From: Niabella agricola
Lineage (GTDB): Bacteria; Bacteroidota; Bacteroidia; Chitinophagales; Chitinophagaceae
Direction: 5' to 3'
NCBI RefSeq assembly: GCF_021538615.1
Contig: NZ_JAJHIZ010000003.1
Span: 2,852,001-2,916,000, forward strand
Length of the DNA: 64,000 nucleotides
Each line of letters starts with the position of its first letter. Positions within the stretch are counted from its first letter, which is position 1. Shown here in pieces: positions 6,934-16,712 of this stretch. The translations under genes were made by a program, and so were the position numbers. The notes beneath the pieces are model-generated. The model was not told where the DNA came from, searched no databases, and worked only from the letters and a program-made list of their open reading frames with translations.

Positions 6934-9219
6934 TTATTCTGCATAACATCTAACGGAGAACAATGCTGCCGGAACTGCTGCAGAAGGGTGTTTCATCCGG
7001 ATGACCAGTTGTTTGGTAACAACCGGTTGTTCCAGTACAATTACATTCCGCGTTTGAAAGTTACCTTCTTTTTGATACAGCAGGTTTCCCCACTCATCTT
7101 CCACCTGGTAATCCTGCACACAAAACGGCATCGTCGTTTCCGGGTGTGTCATCAGCACCGATTCCATGGCATGATCAAAGTCTGTATCAAATGCCAGGTG
7201 GATCTGCCGGATCTGCTGCGGTGTAGCCCAGGCAAGCTTAACAGATGGTTGTGCATCCCCGGGATCGGCAATCCAGGCATTGGGCTGGTCTGTAGGACGG
7301 TCAATGCCATTGGTAAGATTACCGGTACCTGCTGTAAATACCGGCTCCGAAAAACGGAGTGCCAGGTTCTGCCCTTCCGGCCGGCGCTGCGGGCACCAGA
7401 ACTCAAAAGAATCCACACCAGACCCCTCCGGGGCCCTTTGTTTTCCATTGTTGGATACGGCTTTATTAACCCCGTTGAATACGGAAACAAACCCTGTTAT
7501 CCGCTGGCGGGAGTACGCAATTTGAACCTCCTCATTCTTCAGGAAGCAAAGAAACAGGTACTGCGGATGATTCAGCTGCAGTCCGGTATCCACTTTAATT
7601 TCTGCTTCCCCTTCCTGAAGCAAAATTTTTTTCCGTACCAGGGTCTGATCCGGTGTAAACCCGCCCACCCGGCTGCTGGAGCGAACCTCCACTATAAGCT
7701 CGGTAGCCCCGGACGCTTTTACAGGAAGACGGAATGCCGGAAGCCTTCCTGCGGTTACCGGTATTAACTGTGCCGCAGCAATCGCTAACGGTTTATACAC
7801 CAGTTGCCGCTGATCAAAGCCGGTAACGTTTAAAAAAGAACTTGCCGTAATGGTACTGGCCGGCACCAGGTCTTCCTCGTCCTGCAATTTTTTGCCGGGA
7901 ATATACTGGCCCGTTTTCATCAGTTCTTTTTGGAGTGCCGCCATTTGCGATGCCTCCAGCAAACCCTGTGGATCCTTCCCGTTCCGGATACAGCGGGCGG
8001 CAGCCACGGCCACGGCCTGACCGGTATACGCGCTGGTAGCCATTACCCGGGTGGCGCCAAACGCTACATGACTTACACTGATGATGCGGCCCGCCAGAAA
8101 AAGGTTCTTTATATTCCTGCTGTACAAACAACGGTAGGGAATCTGGAAAAGTCCCTTGCTGTGCCACTGGTTGCAGGGCGAGCGGTCGCTGAACACGCCG
8201 TCTGCCGGGTGCAGGTCAATCGACCATCCACCGTAAGCAACAGCATCCGGATGGATGCGCTGCTCAATAAGGTCTTTTTGCGATAAAATATAATCCCCTT
8301 CAAAACGGCGGCTTTCCCTCTTGCCCGGGATCATGCCTACCCATTCCAACGTATATGTAGCCGCCTCCGGAAAGTTGCCGGAGTTTTTGATATAATCCCA
8401 AACCCCATAGATCACCTTCCACAGTTCCCATTTGATCTGCTCTGTATCATGTACCGTGTCCATTCTTCCGCCATATTCTACCCACCACAGTTTGCATCCA
8501 TGTTCCTTTGCATTAAAATTTTTATACCGTGGAATTTCCTTTTGTACATCCATTGCAAAAGAGGGCGCGTGAAAGGTCACCGGCTTACCGGTATCTTTTG
8601 TATAAAAATAAAGCGAATGCCCCAGCAGTTCGCCATAGCTGATATCCGGAGCCATTGGCTCATGAAACTCCTCCCGGGTTTCGGCGCCCATACGGAAAGC
8701 TGCTCCTGAAAGAAAGCCCACGATCCCATCGCCGGAGGCATCGCAGAACAAGGGCGCTCTTAATTCATATTCGGTGGCGTTCTGACTGCAAAAAGCCTTT
8801 ACCCCTGAGATACGGTCGGCATCCGCCTTAATTACTTCATACACGGCCGTATTCAGCAGCAAGGTGATATTGGCCTCCTGCTTTACTTTATCCAGCAGGA
8901 TCATATCCAGTATTACCGGGTTCCCTTCGGGATTCCGGTAAGTGTTCTCTACCAGTATTTCATCGATCACGCCGCCTTCCCGACTCCACCGGTTGTTGTT
9001 GCCCATATGCGAGGTAGCACCCAGGATCCACAGCCGTACCTCACTGGATGCGTTGCCGCCCAGTACGGGGCGATCCTGCACCAGCAGCACACGGAGTCCT
9101 TGCCGGGCGGCTGTTATAGCGCCACATAGGCCAGACATACCTCCTCCTACAATAACAAGATCCTGTTCAATAACTTCTTTTTTCAGATCCCGCTTCGTTT
9201 CTGCATCTTTAATGATCAT
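6934..9219 (-). CDS. FAD-dependent oxidoreductase (FAD_oxidored family)
   Basis: A 761-residue protein without a signal peptide. The N-terminal dinucleotide-binding motif is VIVGGGMSGLCGAITAARQG (residues ~22-41), followed by VLGGNASSEVRLWILGA. A second FAD contact, FLAGRIISVSHVAFGATRVMAT, lies near residues 390-415. These match the FAD_oxidored family (PF12831), frequent in Bacteroidota glycan loci and presumed to oxidise or reduce a sugar or its derivative. The last ~270 residues form a separate beta-rich module. The gene starts one base after the TAG of the 949-aa gene, so translation is probably coupled. The substrate is unknown; a role in modifying the imported sugar in the cytoplasm is an inference. 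Confidence 0.88.
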   Translation of the reverse strand: MIIKDAETKRDLKKEVIEQDLVIVGGGMSGLCGAITAARQGLRVLLVQDRPVLGGNASSEVRLWILGATSHMGNNNRWSREGGVIDEILVENTYRNPEGNPVILDMILLDKVKQEANITLLLNTAVYEVIKADADRISGVKAFCSQNATEYELRAPLFCDASGDGIVGFLSGAAFRMGAETREEFHEPMAPDISYGELLGHSLYFYTKDTGKPVTFHAPSFAMDVQKEIPRYKNFNAKEHGCKLWWVEYGGRMDTVHDTEQIKWELWKVIYGVWDYIKNSGNFPEAATYTLEWVGMIPGKRESRRFEGDYILSQKDLIEQRIHPDAVAYGGWSIDLHPADGVFSDRSPCNQWHSKGLFQIPYRCLYSRNIKNLFLAGRIISVSHVAFGATRVMATSAYTGQAVAVAAARCIRNGKDPQGLLEASQMAALQKELMKTGQYIPGKKLQDEEDLVPASTITASSFLNVTGFDQRQLVYKPLAIAAAQLIPVTAGRLPAFRLPVKASGATELIVEVRSSSRVGGFTPDQTLVRKKILLQEGEAEIKVDTGLQLNHPQYLFLCFLKNEEVQIAYSRQRITGFVSVFNGVNKAVSNNGKQRAPEGSGVDSFEFWCPQRRPEGQNLALRFSEPVFTAGTGNLTNGIDRPTDQPNAWIADPGDAQPSVKLAWATPQQIRQIHLAFDTDFDHAMESVLMTHPETTMPFCVQDYQVEDEWGNLLYQKEGNFQTRNVIVLEQPVVTKQLVIRMKHPSAAVPAALFSVRCYAE

Positions 9220-9220
9220 G

Positions 9221-12070
9221 CTATTTATTTTTCTGTTTGATTGATGTGGTTACACTACCCAGCTCGTATTCCTTTGTGCGAACAGTCTTTCCATCAGCAC
9301 CCTTGAGGGTTAACGAAAATGCAATGGGCCTCTGAAGATCCGCTGCTACCGTAAACTCGAACGGGTACTCTTTTTTTATAATGCTTATCTTTTTTGATTT
9401 TCCTACACGATATTGAAGCGTGACATTGCTCCATTTATTATCATCGTCTTCGAGATACAAAAACAACCTGCGGCCGTAGCCTCCCAGCTTAAACAACAGG
9501 GCCTTTGCATGCCCTTCGGGTATAGAAAAATAGTCCGGGCTTTTATCCGGTACGGGTTGCAACAGTTGGTCCTGGAACAACGATTTAGCAACCGCACCCT
9601 TCAACACAACAGCGGTTTGACCGTTGGCGGGAACGGTTACCGTGAAACTGCTGTCTTTTAACGGTTCTTCCTGCTTTTCCCGGTCGAGCATGGTCATTAC
9701 CGCCTTTTCTGAAAACCGGACCCATGCCGGGTTAACCGTAACCGTTGTCTGAACGGGATGGGCCGATTGATTGGAAAATGCGATGAATAACGAATCCTTT
9801 TTCCGGGCAGCAATATAATTCAACCCGATATCGCCGATCCTTAACAGTCGTGCCGGCATCCAGAGCTGCACCTGGTCCGAGCCCATAAAATTTCCCTTCT
9901 TGTGCCCGTAAAATTTATTCTGCAGATACGCATATCCCTCGATGTAGTCATTGGGAAAATGAATCCGGCCGTCACTTTTAATAAAGGCATCCGAAACCAG
10001 ATAATCCATAAACAGGGAAGCCATCGGAAGAATATGATTGTAATGAAACGAGTTTACGCTTTGATCCCGGTGTGCATGCAGGGGAAAATCCGGTTTTTCA
10101 TAGGCCGTGGTACGCTCCGTGTTCATATGATACCCCGGGAAACTGGCGGAGCGCCCCACCAGGGATGCTTTTGCAATCCGGATCAGAAAATCATCCTTGG
10201 TATAATACCCGATGCGCAGCATCCAGGGTGCAAAGGTCGACATAAAAATTCCCCGGTGTCCGGTGGCCGTTCCTGAAGATTCGGAAGTGAGTCCTATCTC
10301 CGATACCCGCCAGGCCGGCACTTTTTCTTCAGGATAATACATCTGCTGATGTCCTTTTGATTTCAGGTACCAGTACATGGGCGCTTTTCCTCCTTTGTTT
10401 ACCGTGATTATACTATCCGGTATCGCAGGGGCCATCCAGGTAAATAAGGCATAATGCCGGGCACCATCATGGGCTGCTTTTAAATAGCGCTCTTCCCGGG
10501 TCAATTCGTATAGTTCCAGCAGCGCCGACCAGTTATTCGTGAATGTAGGCCAGAAAAAATGCGTGCTAATCATCGGGTCTCCAAAAGCTTCCATCCGTTG
10601 ATCCACCCGGGCTTTAAGGTATGCATCCGCCATCTTACGGCTCATGGAAAGATAGGTGCTGTCTCCTGTCATTTTAAACAGGAACAATGCGTTGATCCAG
10701 TTGGCTCCTTTCTCCTCCACATCCAGGTTACGTACCCTTGTTCTTAAAAATTCTTTTTTTGCCAGTTTGGTATATAAATCATCGTTTGACGGAAATACAC
10801 TGTGCAGCACACCCAGTTCCGACAGCGGAGCAATCGGCCCCTTGAGTTTTCGAGACGGGGACTGTATCTTTTGGGTGCTGTCCAAACTGAATAAAAACTT
10901 CTCGCGCGACAGCATAAATTCCATCAACGGATAGGCGCGCTTTTCAAACAGTTCTTTGTCATCCCTGATAATGGCCATCTCCAGCGGATTAAGACTGGAT
11001 ACATTTTTTACCGCACCCGGAACATCGGTGGAATAGGCAAATCCCTTCAGGCTATCCACAAACCAGGCATAGTGTGTTTTGGCATAATCAATGAGGTTAT
11101 CAAGGGTTGTGTTCATCGAAACCGTAGCATTGGTGCGGTAATCCCTGAACCCAAAAATATTCCGGGCGATCTGCTCATAGGTATCCGTAATCGTGCGTGG
11201 TGTAACCAACAGATAAAAAGAAAAGCGAAAAGAAGAGTCCGCCTTCATAAAAGAATGCAGTCCGCCGGGGATGGGCGCAAACACCTGGGGCTGCAATTGG
11301 GCTTTCGAATTTAACAAGGCAATTCCAAACTGGCTATTGTCCAGCAAGGGCAGCGGCTGAAAAGGGAGATGCCGTGGATGGGCCAGCACGCCCAGTGAAT
11401 TTACACCGTCGTTTACAAGGGTGGTGGGTTCTGTTGCCATAAAGGCCGGAGTAAGATAAGGCTGGTCCGGGGTACGTTGCTCCGTCCAGATCAAGGGCTG
11501 CCATGATTCACGGGTGTTGCGCTTCTCAAAGGATGGAGCCCCGGTATAGCCCACACTGTAATAGCCTTGTTTTTTGGGCACCAGTAGAAATTCAAGCTGA
11601 GGATAGGGCACCGTATTTTTTACCAGCCAGGCCTGCAATGTAAATCCCTCCTGATCGGGGAAATGGAAATATGCCGTATCCCCTTTTTCCGAGGCCTTGT
11701 CTGCCTTTATCGTCAAAGAATGGCCAACATGATAAATACTAGCCGTTCTCATTTCTTTTTTGCTACGCAGGATCTTATCATCGAATCCATCTCCGGCCAC
11801 AGATTCATTGATGCGCTGCTGCCGGTAATCGGCTTTTGCGGCCTCCGTTTTCCAGGTAGGCACATTGTAGGGCACTTTATCAATGCCTGCCGGTTTCAGC
11901 GCCAGGGTTGGATCTGACTCGCTGAACAAAACCGTAAACTCCGGTGAAAAGCGATAGGTTTTCCCCGCAGAGCGCACCAGCATATCGCTCCCCTCCAGTT
12001 TTACCTGTGCAGCAGCGGGAAACAGGCCCATAATCAATATCAAAAAAAATATATAAATCTGTTTCATCAT
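9221..12070 (-). CDS. Large secreted protein of unknown family (949 aa), paralogue A
   Basis: A signal peptide (ending PAAAQ) is followed by an N-terminal beta-rich half. The central part is alpha-helical with six-hairpin-like repeats (WSALLELYELTREERYLKAA), and the C-terminus is beta-sandwich-like (DSLFIAFSN). Landmarks shared with the 1135-aa and 868-aa proteins in the same operon are FRDYR, LLxLYExT, WxxSxxGLxxE and a leucine-rich PWMLRIGYY segment. The architecture recalls (alpha/alpha) toroid plus beta-sandwich lyases and heparinase-type enzymes, but I cannot place it in a numbered family. Its ATG overlaps the TGA of the GH97 gene (ATGA), so the two are translationally coupled. A polysaccharide lyase or hydrolase role is an inference from context and fold only. 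Confidence 0.7.
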   Translation of the reverse strand: MMKQIYIFFLILIMGLFPAAAQVKLEGSDMLVRSAGKTYRFSPEFTVLFSESDPTLALKPAGIDKVPYNVPTWKTEAAKADYRQQRINESVAGDGFDDKILRSKKEMRTASIYHVGHSLTIKADKASEKGDTAYFHFPDQEGFTLQAWLVKNTVPYPQLEFLLVPKKQGYYSVGYTGAPSFEKRNTRESWQPLIWTEQRTPDQPYLTPAFMATEPTTLVNDGVNSLGVLAHPRHLPFQPLPLLDNSQFGIALLNSKAQLQPQVFAPIPGGLHSFMKADSSFRFSFYLLVTPRTITDTYEQIARNIFGFRDYRTNATVSMNTTLDNLIDYAKTHYAWFVDSLKGFAYSTDVPGAVKNVSSLNPLEMAIIRDDKELFEKRAYPLMEFMLSREKFLFSLDSTQKIQSPSRKLKGPIAPLSELGVLHSVFPSNDDLYTKLAKKEFLRTRVRNLDVEEKGANWINALFLFKMTGDSTYLSMSRKMADAYLKARVDQRMEAFGDPMISTHFFWPTFTNNWSALLELYELTREERYLKAAHDGARHYALFTWMAPAIPDSIITVNKGGKAPMYWYLKSKGHQQMYYPEEKVPAWRVSEIGLTSESSGTATGHRGIFMSTFAPWMLRIGYYTKDDFLIRIAKASLVGRSASFPGYHMNTERTTAYEKPDFPLHAHRDQSVNSFHYNHILPMASLFMDYLVSDAFIKSDGRIHFPNDYIEGYAYLQNKFYGHKKGNFMGSDQVQLWMPARLLRIGDIGLNYIAARKKDSLFIAFSNQSAHPVQTTVTVNPAWVRFSEKAVMTMLDREKQEEPLKDSSFTVTVPANGQTAVVLKGAVAKSLFQDQLLQPVPDKSPDYFSIPEGHAKALLFKLGGYGRRLFLYLEDDDNKWSNVTLQYRVGKSKKISIIKKEYPFEFTVAADLQRPIAFSLTLKGADGKTVRTKEYELGSVTTSIKQKNK

Positions 12071-14115
12071 TTCTTCTTCTTTAAGCGGCTCCTGGTTTCC
12101 TTTCCTGGTACCGCTTCCAGGTAAAGGACCATCCCCCCGGATGGCTGCAGGGTAACGGTTATTTTATGCAATTGCCCGGGCCACAGGGTCGTAGTGGTAA
12201 AACCGTCCCCGGTATCGTTTACAAGGGTAGCCCGGTATCCGGAGAGATCCTTTATAAATGAAAGGTCCAGTGGTAGTGTCATTGCTTTTTCCTGTCCGTT
12301 TACTGCCGCCACGTACCAATCGCGGCCGTTTCTTTTGGCAATGATGGCCGCCTGGCCGATGCGGCTTCCGGGCAAAACAACGCGTTCATCCCAGGTAGCC
12401 GGCAGCTTTCGCAGCAGCGGAAGAACCGGCTTAAAACGCGGATCGTTCAATAGCGTTAACGGGTTTTCTGCAATGCACAGGAACGGCGATTCCATCAGGT
12501 ACAGCAATGCCAGCTGGTGGGCATTGGTCGTAGCACCCTTTTTTGAGAACAGTCCGGGTGTATAATCGCCGGGGCCCGTAATGAGCCGGGTAAACGGCAA
12601 TGCCGCATTATGCCAGGCAGGAATTGGTTCATTCATGATGTTGAGTTCCATGCCCCGGATCCCTTCTCTTGTTAATTCATTCGGGAAGGTCCGGTATTCA
12701 CCGGTGGAGGTCTGGCAGCCGTGGAAGTTCACCATCAGTTTTCTTTGGGCCGCGGCTTTTAAAAATCCAGTTTCAAAATCAACCAGTGCTTTGGCTTCGC
12801 TGTTCATAAAATCAATCTTAATGCCCGCTACACCCAGTTGCTGCAGGGTATCGAGGAACGCATTCCTGTAAACACTGTCTCTTAAAAACTTCGAATCCTT
12901 CCATACCCAAACGCCAACCTTCTTAATATTACCTAAATCGATCAGTTCTTTTAAAACCTGCCATTTATGATTCCATTTTTGCTCCCAGCCGTCATCGATG
13001 AGCGTATATTCAAATCCCAGCATGGCAGCCGCATTGATCAGCTGTTTTTCAAAGCCAGGATCCAGGTACCGTTCATCTTTAGTGATCCAGCTCCATACCG
13101 CCCTGCCGGGTTTTATGTATGCCATGTTTTTAAAATACACCGGATCAGGTGCCGGGTTTAGTGCTGCGATCATGAAATGATTCACCAGCGCATTCAGGTC
13201 TTTTGCGAAACCGATCACACGCCAGGGACTATATGCCTCCGTGCTTTTTTGCACGGTGAATCCTGCTGCATCTTCTGTAAAATCCACGGCAAGACGATTG
13301 CCCGCGGCCTTCAACCGCATTCCGCTAAAACCAGATAGTGCTGCCTCGGTAATGAATATGTACCCACCCTGCTTACATTCCACAATTACCGGCTTGCCCT
13401 GTACCGGCCCTTCCGGCGAAATTTTATCCAGGCTATCCGCCCGGGTTTGCATCCATAAACCGGCATAGGATTTCAGCTTCCAGCTATTGGTGCGCTCAAA
13501 AAACCAGACGCGGCTGTTGGGGTCCAGCGTAAAGCCCGTTTGCTCCGACTGAATATGTCCTCCGTTTTCCGGTAACCGATACCGGAAGGCGCATCCATTA
13601 TCGAATACGGCAAACTCCATAACGGACTCTCCGATCGCTACCTGGTAATTAAAATATGTCATTTGTTTTCCCTGGTAATGATCTTTCAGCAGGGCCAATG
13701 TGTCTGTGAGCAACTTTTTCCGCAGCAATACGGGTGCTGTAGTGCTGTTCAATAATGCAGCACCGTCTATCTGCAAACCGAGCGGAGAGGCCGTCAACGC
13801 CGACGCCCCGTTCAGCGCCACTTTGTAAAAGAAGCTGTTCTTTTCTCTGAATACTGTAACCACAATGTTTTCCGAGGGGCTTTTTAGCAACAACGGTTGC
13901 TCACTGCATTGCCCGGTAAAAGGTGCCATAAGCAACAGGAAACTGTTTAAAGCAGTGATCAAAGCAAGACGCCATTTTCCAGGATTGCGGGGGCCTGTAT
14001 CGCCGGTTGGCTGACAAGCGCTCATGCTTTTGTTATGGCGGCACCCTACGTGCCACTTCAAGCCCCAAAATATTATACCCCCCGGGGTGACGAATATTTT
14101 TCTTCTTTGTTTCAT
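12067..14115 (-). CDS. Glycoside hydrolase family 97 (alpha-galactosidase/alpha-glucosidase)
   Basis: 682 residues in the GH97 order: an N-terminal beta-supersandwich (LKSPSENIVVTVF, FAVFDNGCAFRYRLP), a (beta/alpha)8 barrel, and a C-terminal beta domain ending GGMVLYLEAV. The barrel carries IDDGWE, then KIDFM with Asp435. It continues with TREGIRGMELN containing Glu484 and Glu490, and later TGPGDYTPG. In characterised GH97 enzymes an Asp at the KIDFM position marks the retaining, alpha-galactosidase-like subgroup, whereas SusB-type inverting alpha-glucosidases use glutamates. An alpha-galactosidase-like or related retaining activity is therefore favoured. The true start may be internal (MSACQP, followed by a signal peptide LITALNSFLLLMAPF), since the first ~30 residues look unlike a leader. 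Confidence 0.92.
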   Translation of the reverse strand: MKQRRKIFVTPGGIIFWGLKWHVGCRHNKSMSACQPTGDTGPRNPGKWRLALITALNSFLLLMAPFTGQCSEQPLLLKSPSENIVVTVFREKNSFFYKVALNGASALTASPLGLQIDGAALLNSTTAPVLLRKKLLTDTLALLKDHYQGKQMTYFNYQVAIGESVMEFAVFDNGCAFRYRLPENGGHIQSEQTGFTLDPNSRVWFFERTNSWKLKSYAGLWMQTRADSLDKISPEGPVQGKPVIVECKQGGYIFITEAALSGFSGMRLKAAGNRLAVDFTEDAAGFTVQKSTEAYSPWRVIGFAKDLNALVNHFMIAALNPAPDPVYFKNMAYIKPGRAVWSWITKDERYLDPGFEKQLINAAAMLGFEYTLIDDGWEQKWNHKWQVLKELIDLGNIKKVGVWVWKDSKFLRDSVYRNAFLDTLQQLGVAGIKIDFMNSEAKALVDFETGFLKAAAQRKLMVNFHGCQTSTGEYRTFPNELTREGIRGMELNIMNEPIPAWHNAALPFTRLITGPGDYTPGLFSKKGATTNAHQLALLYLMESPFLCIAENPLTLLNDPRFKPVLPLLRKLPATWDERVVLPGSRIGQAAIIAKRNGRDWYVAAVNGQEKAMTLPLDLSFIKDLSGYRATLVNDTGDGFTTTTLWPGQLHKITVTLQPSGGMVLYLEAVPGKETRSRLKKKK

Positions 14116-14118
14116 TTT

Positions 14119-15210
14119 TTATAACAGCTGAAACGTGATCGTTCGGGAGGCCAGGGTTCTTCTGCCATCCGGCCGGAAATTATAGGCATAATATAATTGG
14201 ATCACCTGTCCTCCTTCAACACTACTGGTTCCAATGATGGCCGGATACCAGGTTTTGGGACCGTCTTCCAGTAATAACTTCGGGGGTTCCCAGGCTTCAC
14301 CATCTGCACTGGCGGAAATGTATAATTTACCATCCCACCCATGCCAGATCATTACAAATTTGTTCAGATAGGTATTCCAGTGAACCGAAGGATTTGAGCC
14401 CGGATGCATACTAAGGGGAGCAATTGCAGTTTGCTTACCGCCCAGACCCGGTTCCGAAAATGCATTATTGTACCATTTCTTCCAGGAACCCACATAGCCA
14501 TTTGGATCCGTTGAAGAAGCCATGCAGATGGCAGTGACGCCGGTGGCCGGTGTGTAATAACAATAATATTTATTGTTTAAATGATTATAAATAACAGCAC
14601 CATCTCCCAATCCCGACCAGCGGGGAGTATCGGGCTTATTTAACTCATGCTTCAGGATCTGGTAAGGTGCACCCCAGGATTTGCCACTATCGCTTGAATA
14701 GGCAACACCAATCGATTTGTAGGCATACCAGCCCTGGATGTTACGGGGATACCAGTGCGTTTCGGCATGGAAAAAGCCTGCAAGCCGGCCATCATTTAGT
14801 TGCCGCACGCCGATAAACCACATGCCACCGTCATTAAACCCGTTAGACGTTCCGTTATTGGGCTGGTTACCACCAAATACCGGTGTTAATGGATCCAAGT
14901 GGTTCAGGTGATCTTGTAAAAACGGGGAATTGGCAATGGTTCTGTAATTGCGGTACCGGGCCCAAAAGGCATAATACTGGTTGCCCAATTTTAAAACGGG
15001 AACTGCACCATCGGTATAATATCCGCTGTCGCCAGGCGGAAAGCCGCTCTGGGAAAGAATTGAGCGTTCTCCCAGCGTAAAACTCCATTCGCCGGTGAGC
15101 GTTGTTTTTTGTAGTTTAAGATTGTTTGCAACAGAACGGTCCTGTTTACTACAGGAACTCCAGGAACAAAGAAGTTGAATGCTGAATACAATAAATAAAA
15201 GCCTAATCAT
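14119..15210 (-). CDS. Secreted five-bladed beta-propeller protein (GH43/DUF4185-like)
   Basis: A 363-residue protein with an N-terminal hydrophobic stretch and cysteine (LLCSWSSCSKQ) suggesting a lipoprotein or cleaved signal. The body has repeated propeller-like strands with Trp and Asp-rich turns: YTDGAVPVLKLGNQYYAFWA, FIGVRQLNDGRLAGFFHAE, VAYSSDSGKSWG (an Asp-box-like SxDxGxxW), GDGAVIYN, MIWHGWDG and SASADGEAW. Such folds occur in GH43, GH33-like and DUF4185 proteins. No catalytic triad can be assigned confidently. It overlaps the SGNH gene by 8 bases and is followed 3 bases later by GH97, so it belongs to the same operon. A glycan-binding or debranching role is inferred. Confidence 0.6.
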   Translation of the reverse strand: MIRLLFIVFSIQLLCSWSSCSKQDRSVANNLKLQKTTLTGEWSFTLGERSILSQSGFPPGDSGYYTDGAVPVLKLGNQYYAFWARYRNYRTIANSPFLQDHLNHLDPLTPVFGGNQPNNGTSNGFNDGGMWFIGVRQLNDGRLAGFFHAETHWYPRNIQGWYAYKSIGVAYSSDSGKSWGAPYQILKHELNKPDTPRWSGLGDGAVIYNHLNNKYYCYYTPATGVTAICMASSTDPNGYVGSWKKWYNNAFSEPGLGGKQTAIAPLSMHPGSNPSVHWNTYLNKFVMIWHGWDGKLYISASADGEAWEPPKLLLEDGPKTWYPAIIGTSSVEGGQVIQLYYAYNFRPDGRRTLASRTITFQLL

Positions 15211-16702
15211 AGGAAGTGTTTTTAGCGGTGAAAAAGGGGTTGCAAGAAATGATTGTTGTGTTATTCTTGATACGTGCAGGCGCCGGTTCCTTTACCAATT
15301 TTCCTCTTATTAAGATCCGCCCCAGATAAATGACCGACCGGTCGTACTTTTCCGGATGTTGTTCTATATCTTCCCGTTTATCTGCAGGAAGAATCTGAAG
15401 CTTATCGGCCTTCTGTGCAGAGACAGTCACAACTACATCATGCACACCCGGCTCCAGCTTTATGACATCAAACTGCCCGCGGTACCGGTTGTTACAATAC
15501 GCGTTAAAGCGGTTCAACACCTTGTTGGATACGGTGTCGTTTGCCTGGTAATACATAAAACTCCCCTCCTTCTCCCTGCTCAATTTTACGGGTTTACCAT
15601 CTACTGTAAACTCCAGTTGGCCTGCTTCGGGACCGCCGATATCAAAGAGGCCAAACAGATCGCCGCAGAAACGAAACCGGAAAGAAGCCCCGGGTTTGTT
15701 GGCAGTAAAAACAGTTGCAAACCAGGGATTGAATTTATTTAATGCCGGATCCGGTGCTGTAGCATGTGGCGCCCAACCATTATTTGCCTGGGCCGCAATC
15801 GAAGGCTCTACCATGGTGGCCGCATCCCAGTTGGCCGTAATCACCGGTGCCGGGAGTTGTTTCTTTTTCGCCTGCGCAGCTGTCTTCATTTTTTGAAAGG
15901 CTCTTGCGATGGCTGCTGCATAAAGGTTTCCTCCCGCTGTTGCCGGATGAATGCCATCTTCCGAGAAAATAATTTTTCCCGGATCGGCGCCGGGGCTCCC
16001 TTTCCAGATCAGCTTTCCCGCGGCTTCGAGGCTGGCAGCTTCCATACCCAAATGAACCGATGACAATCCGTAATGAGCCGCCACCTGTTCCAGCCCTTTA
16101 ATATTTGGAGGAACTTCATTTTTTTGATAGAACGTTGTTTGTCCGTTTTGTATCGTATACAAGAGGCAGATATCCGTAGAAGGATTCGCTTTTATTGTTT
16201 GCCGGATCATGCCCTCCATCCCTGCAGGATATGCGCCGTTCACCGCAAATTCTACAAAAATCAGATCGGGCTTGTGCTGCAATACCTGCTCCCCGATCCG
16301 GAACGCACCCAGCTCCGTTCCGGTACCGGAAACACCGGCGTTGATCCATTTAAACCGGGCGGACGGATACAACTGCTCCAGGTAGCGGGCCGTCTGCAGG
16401 CGATAACAAAAACCGGCCTGGGTAATGCTGCCTCCGATAAACGCTACTACCACTTCTTTTTCCTGCTTTATTTTTTCAAAGAAATCCGGGAGGCCTGCAC
16501 GTACCTGGCATTCCTGTGCATTGTAAAAACTTCCCGGCTCCACCGCAGGAATTCCGGATGCGGCTGCATCAAAATAAAGCGGTGAAGCGCCGGCCTGCGA
16601 TGCGGCAATCTTCTCCTGGTCGGCCGTTGTTTGTGCATGGGCTGCACAAATACTGCATACTCCCAAAAACAACCATATCATATATTGAAAAATCCGGCGC
16701 AT
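15203..16702 (-). CDS. Secreted SGNH/GDSL hydrolase, probable carbohydrate esterase
   Basis: From ATG 16702 (MRRIFQYMIW, preceded by AGAAGA) the product has ~499 residues with a clean signal peptide ending ICAAHA. An upstream ATG at 16762 would overlap the previous gene by 50 bases and gives a poor leader. The SGNH blocks are visible: VAFIGGSITQAGF (block I Ser), GVSGTGTELG, FVEFAVNG (block III Asn), and EDGIHPATAGG (Asp-x-x-His block V). A C-terminal beta-rich domain with FCGDLFGLFDIGGPEAGQ follows. SGNH enzymes in such loci usually remove acetyl or methyl groups from polysaccharides, opening the backbone to lyases and hydrolases. The exact ester is unknown. Confidence 0.82.
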   Translation of the reverse strand: MRRIFQYMIWLFLGVCSICAAHAQTTADQEKIAASQAGASPLYFDAAASGIPAVEPGSFYNAQECQVRAGLPDFFEKIKQEKEVVVAFIGGSITQAGFCYRLQTARYLEQLYPSARFKWINAGVSGTGTELGAFRIGEQVLQHKPDLIFVEFAVNGAYPAGMEGMIRQTIKANPSTDICLLYTIQNGQTTFYQKNEVPPNIKGLEQVAAHYGLSSVHLGMEAASLEAAGKLIWKGSPGADPGKIIFSEDGIHPATAGGNLYAAAIARAFQKMKTAAQAKKKQLPAPVITANWDAATMVEPSIAAQANNGWAPHATAPDPALNKFNPWFATVFTANKPGASFRFRFCGDLFGLFDIGGPEAGQLEFTVDGKPVKLSREKEGSFMYYQANDTVSNKVLNRFNAYCNNRYRGQFDVIKLEPGVHDVVVTVSAQKADKLQILPADKREDIEQHPEKYDRSVIYLGRILIRGKLVKEPAPARIKNNTTIISCNPFFTAKNTSYD

Positions 16703-16712
16703 TTCTTCTGCT

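Noticed and set aside
6778..7767. Long plus-strand frame opposite the FAD oxidoreductase, with a signal-like N-terminus
   Set aside because: It lies antisense to a well-supported gene and its translation has no family-like features; the hydrophobic start is chance.
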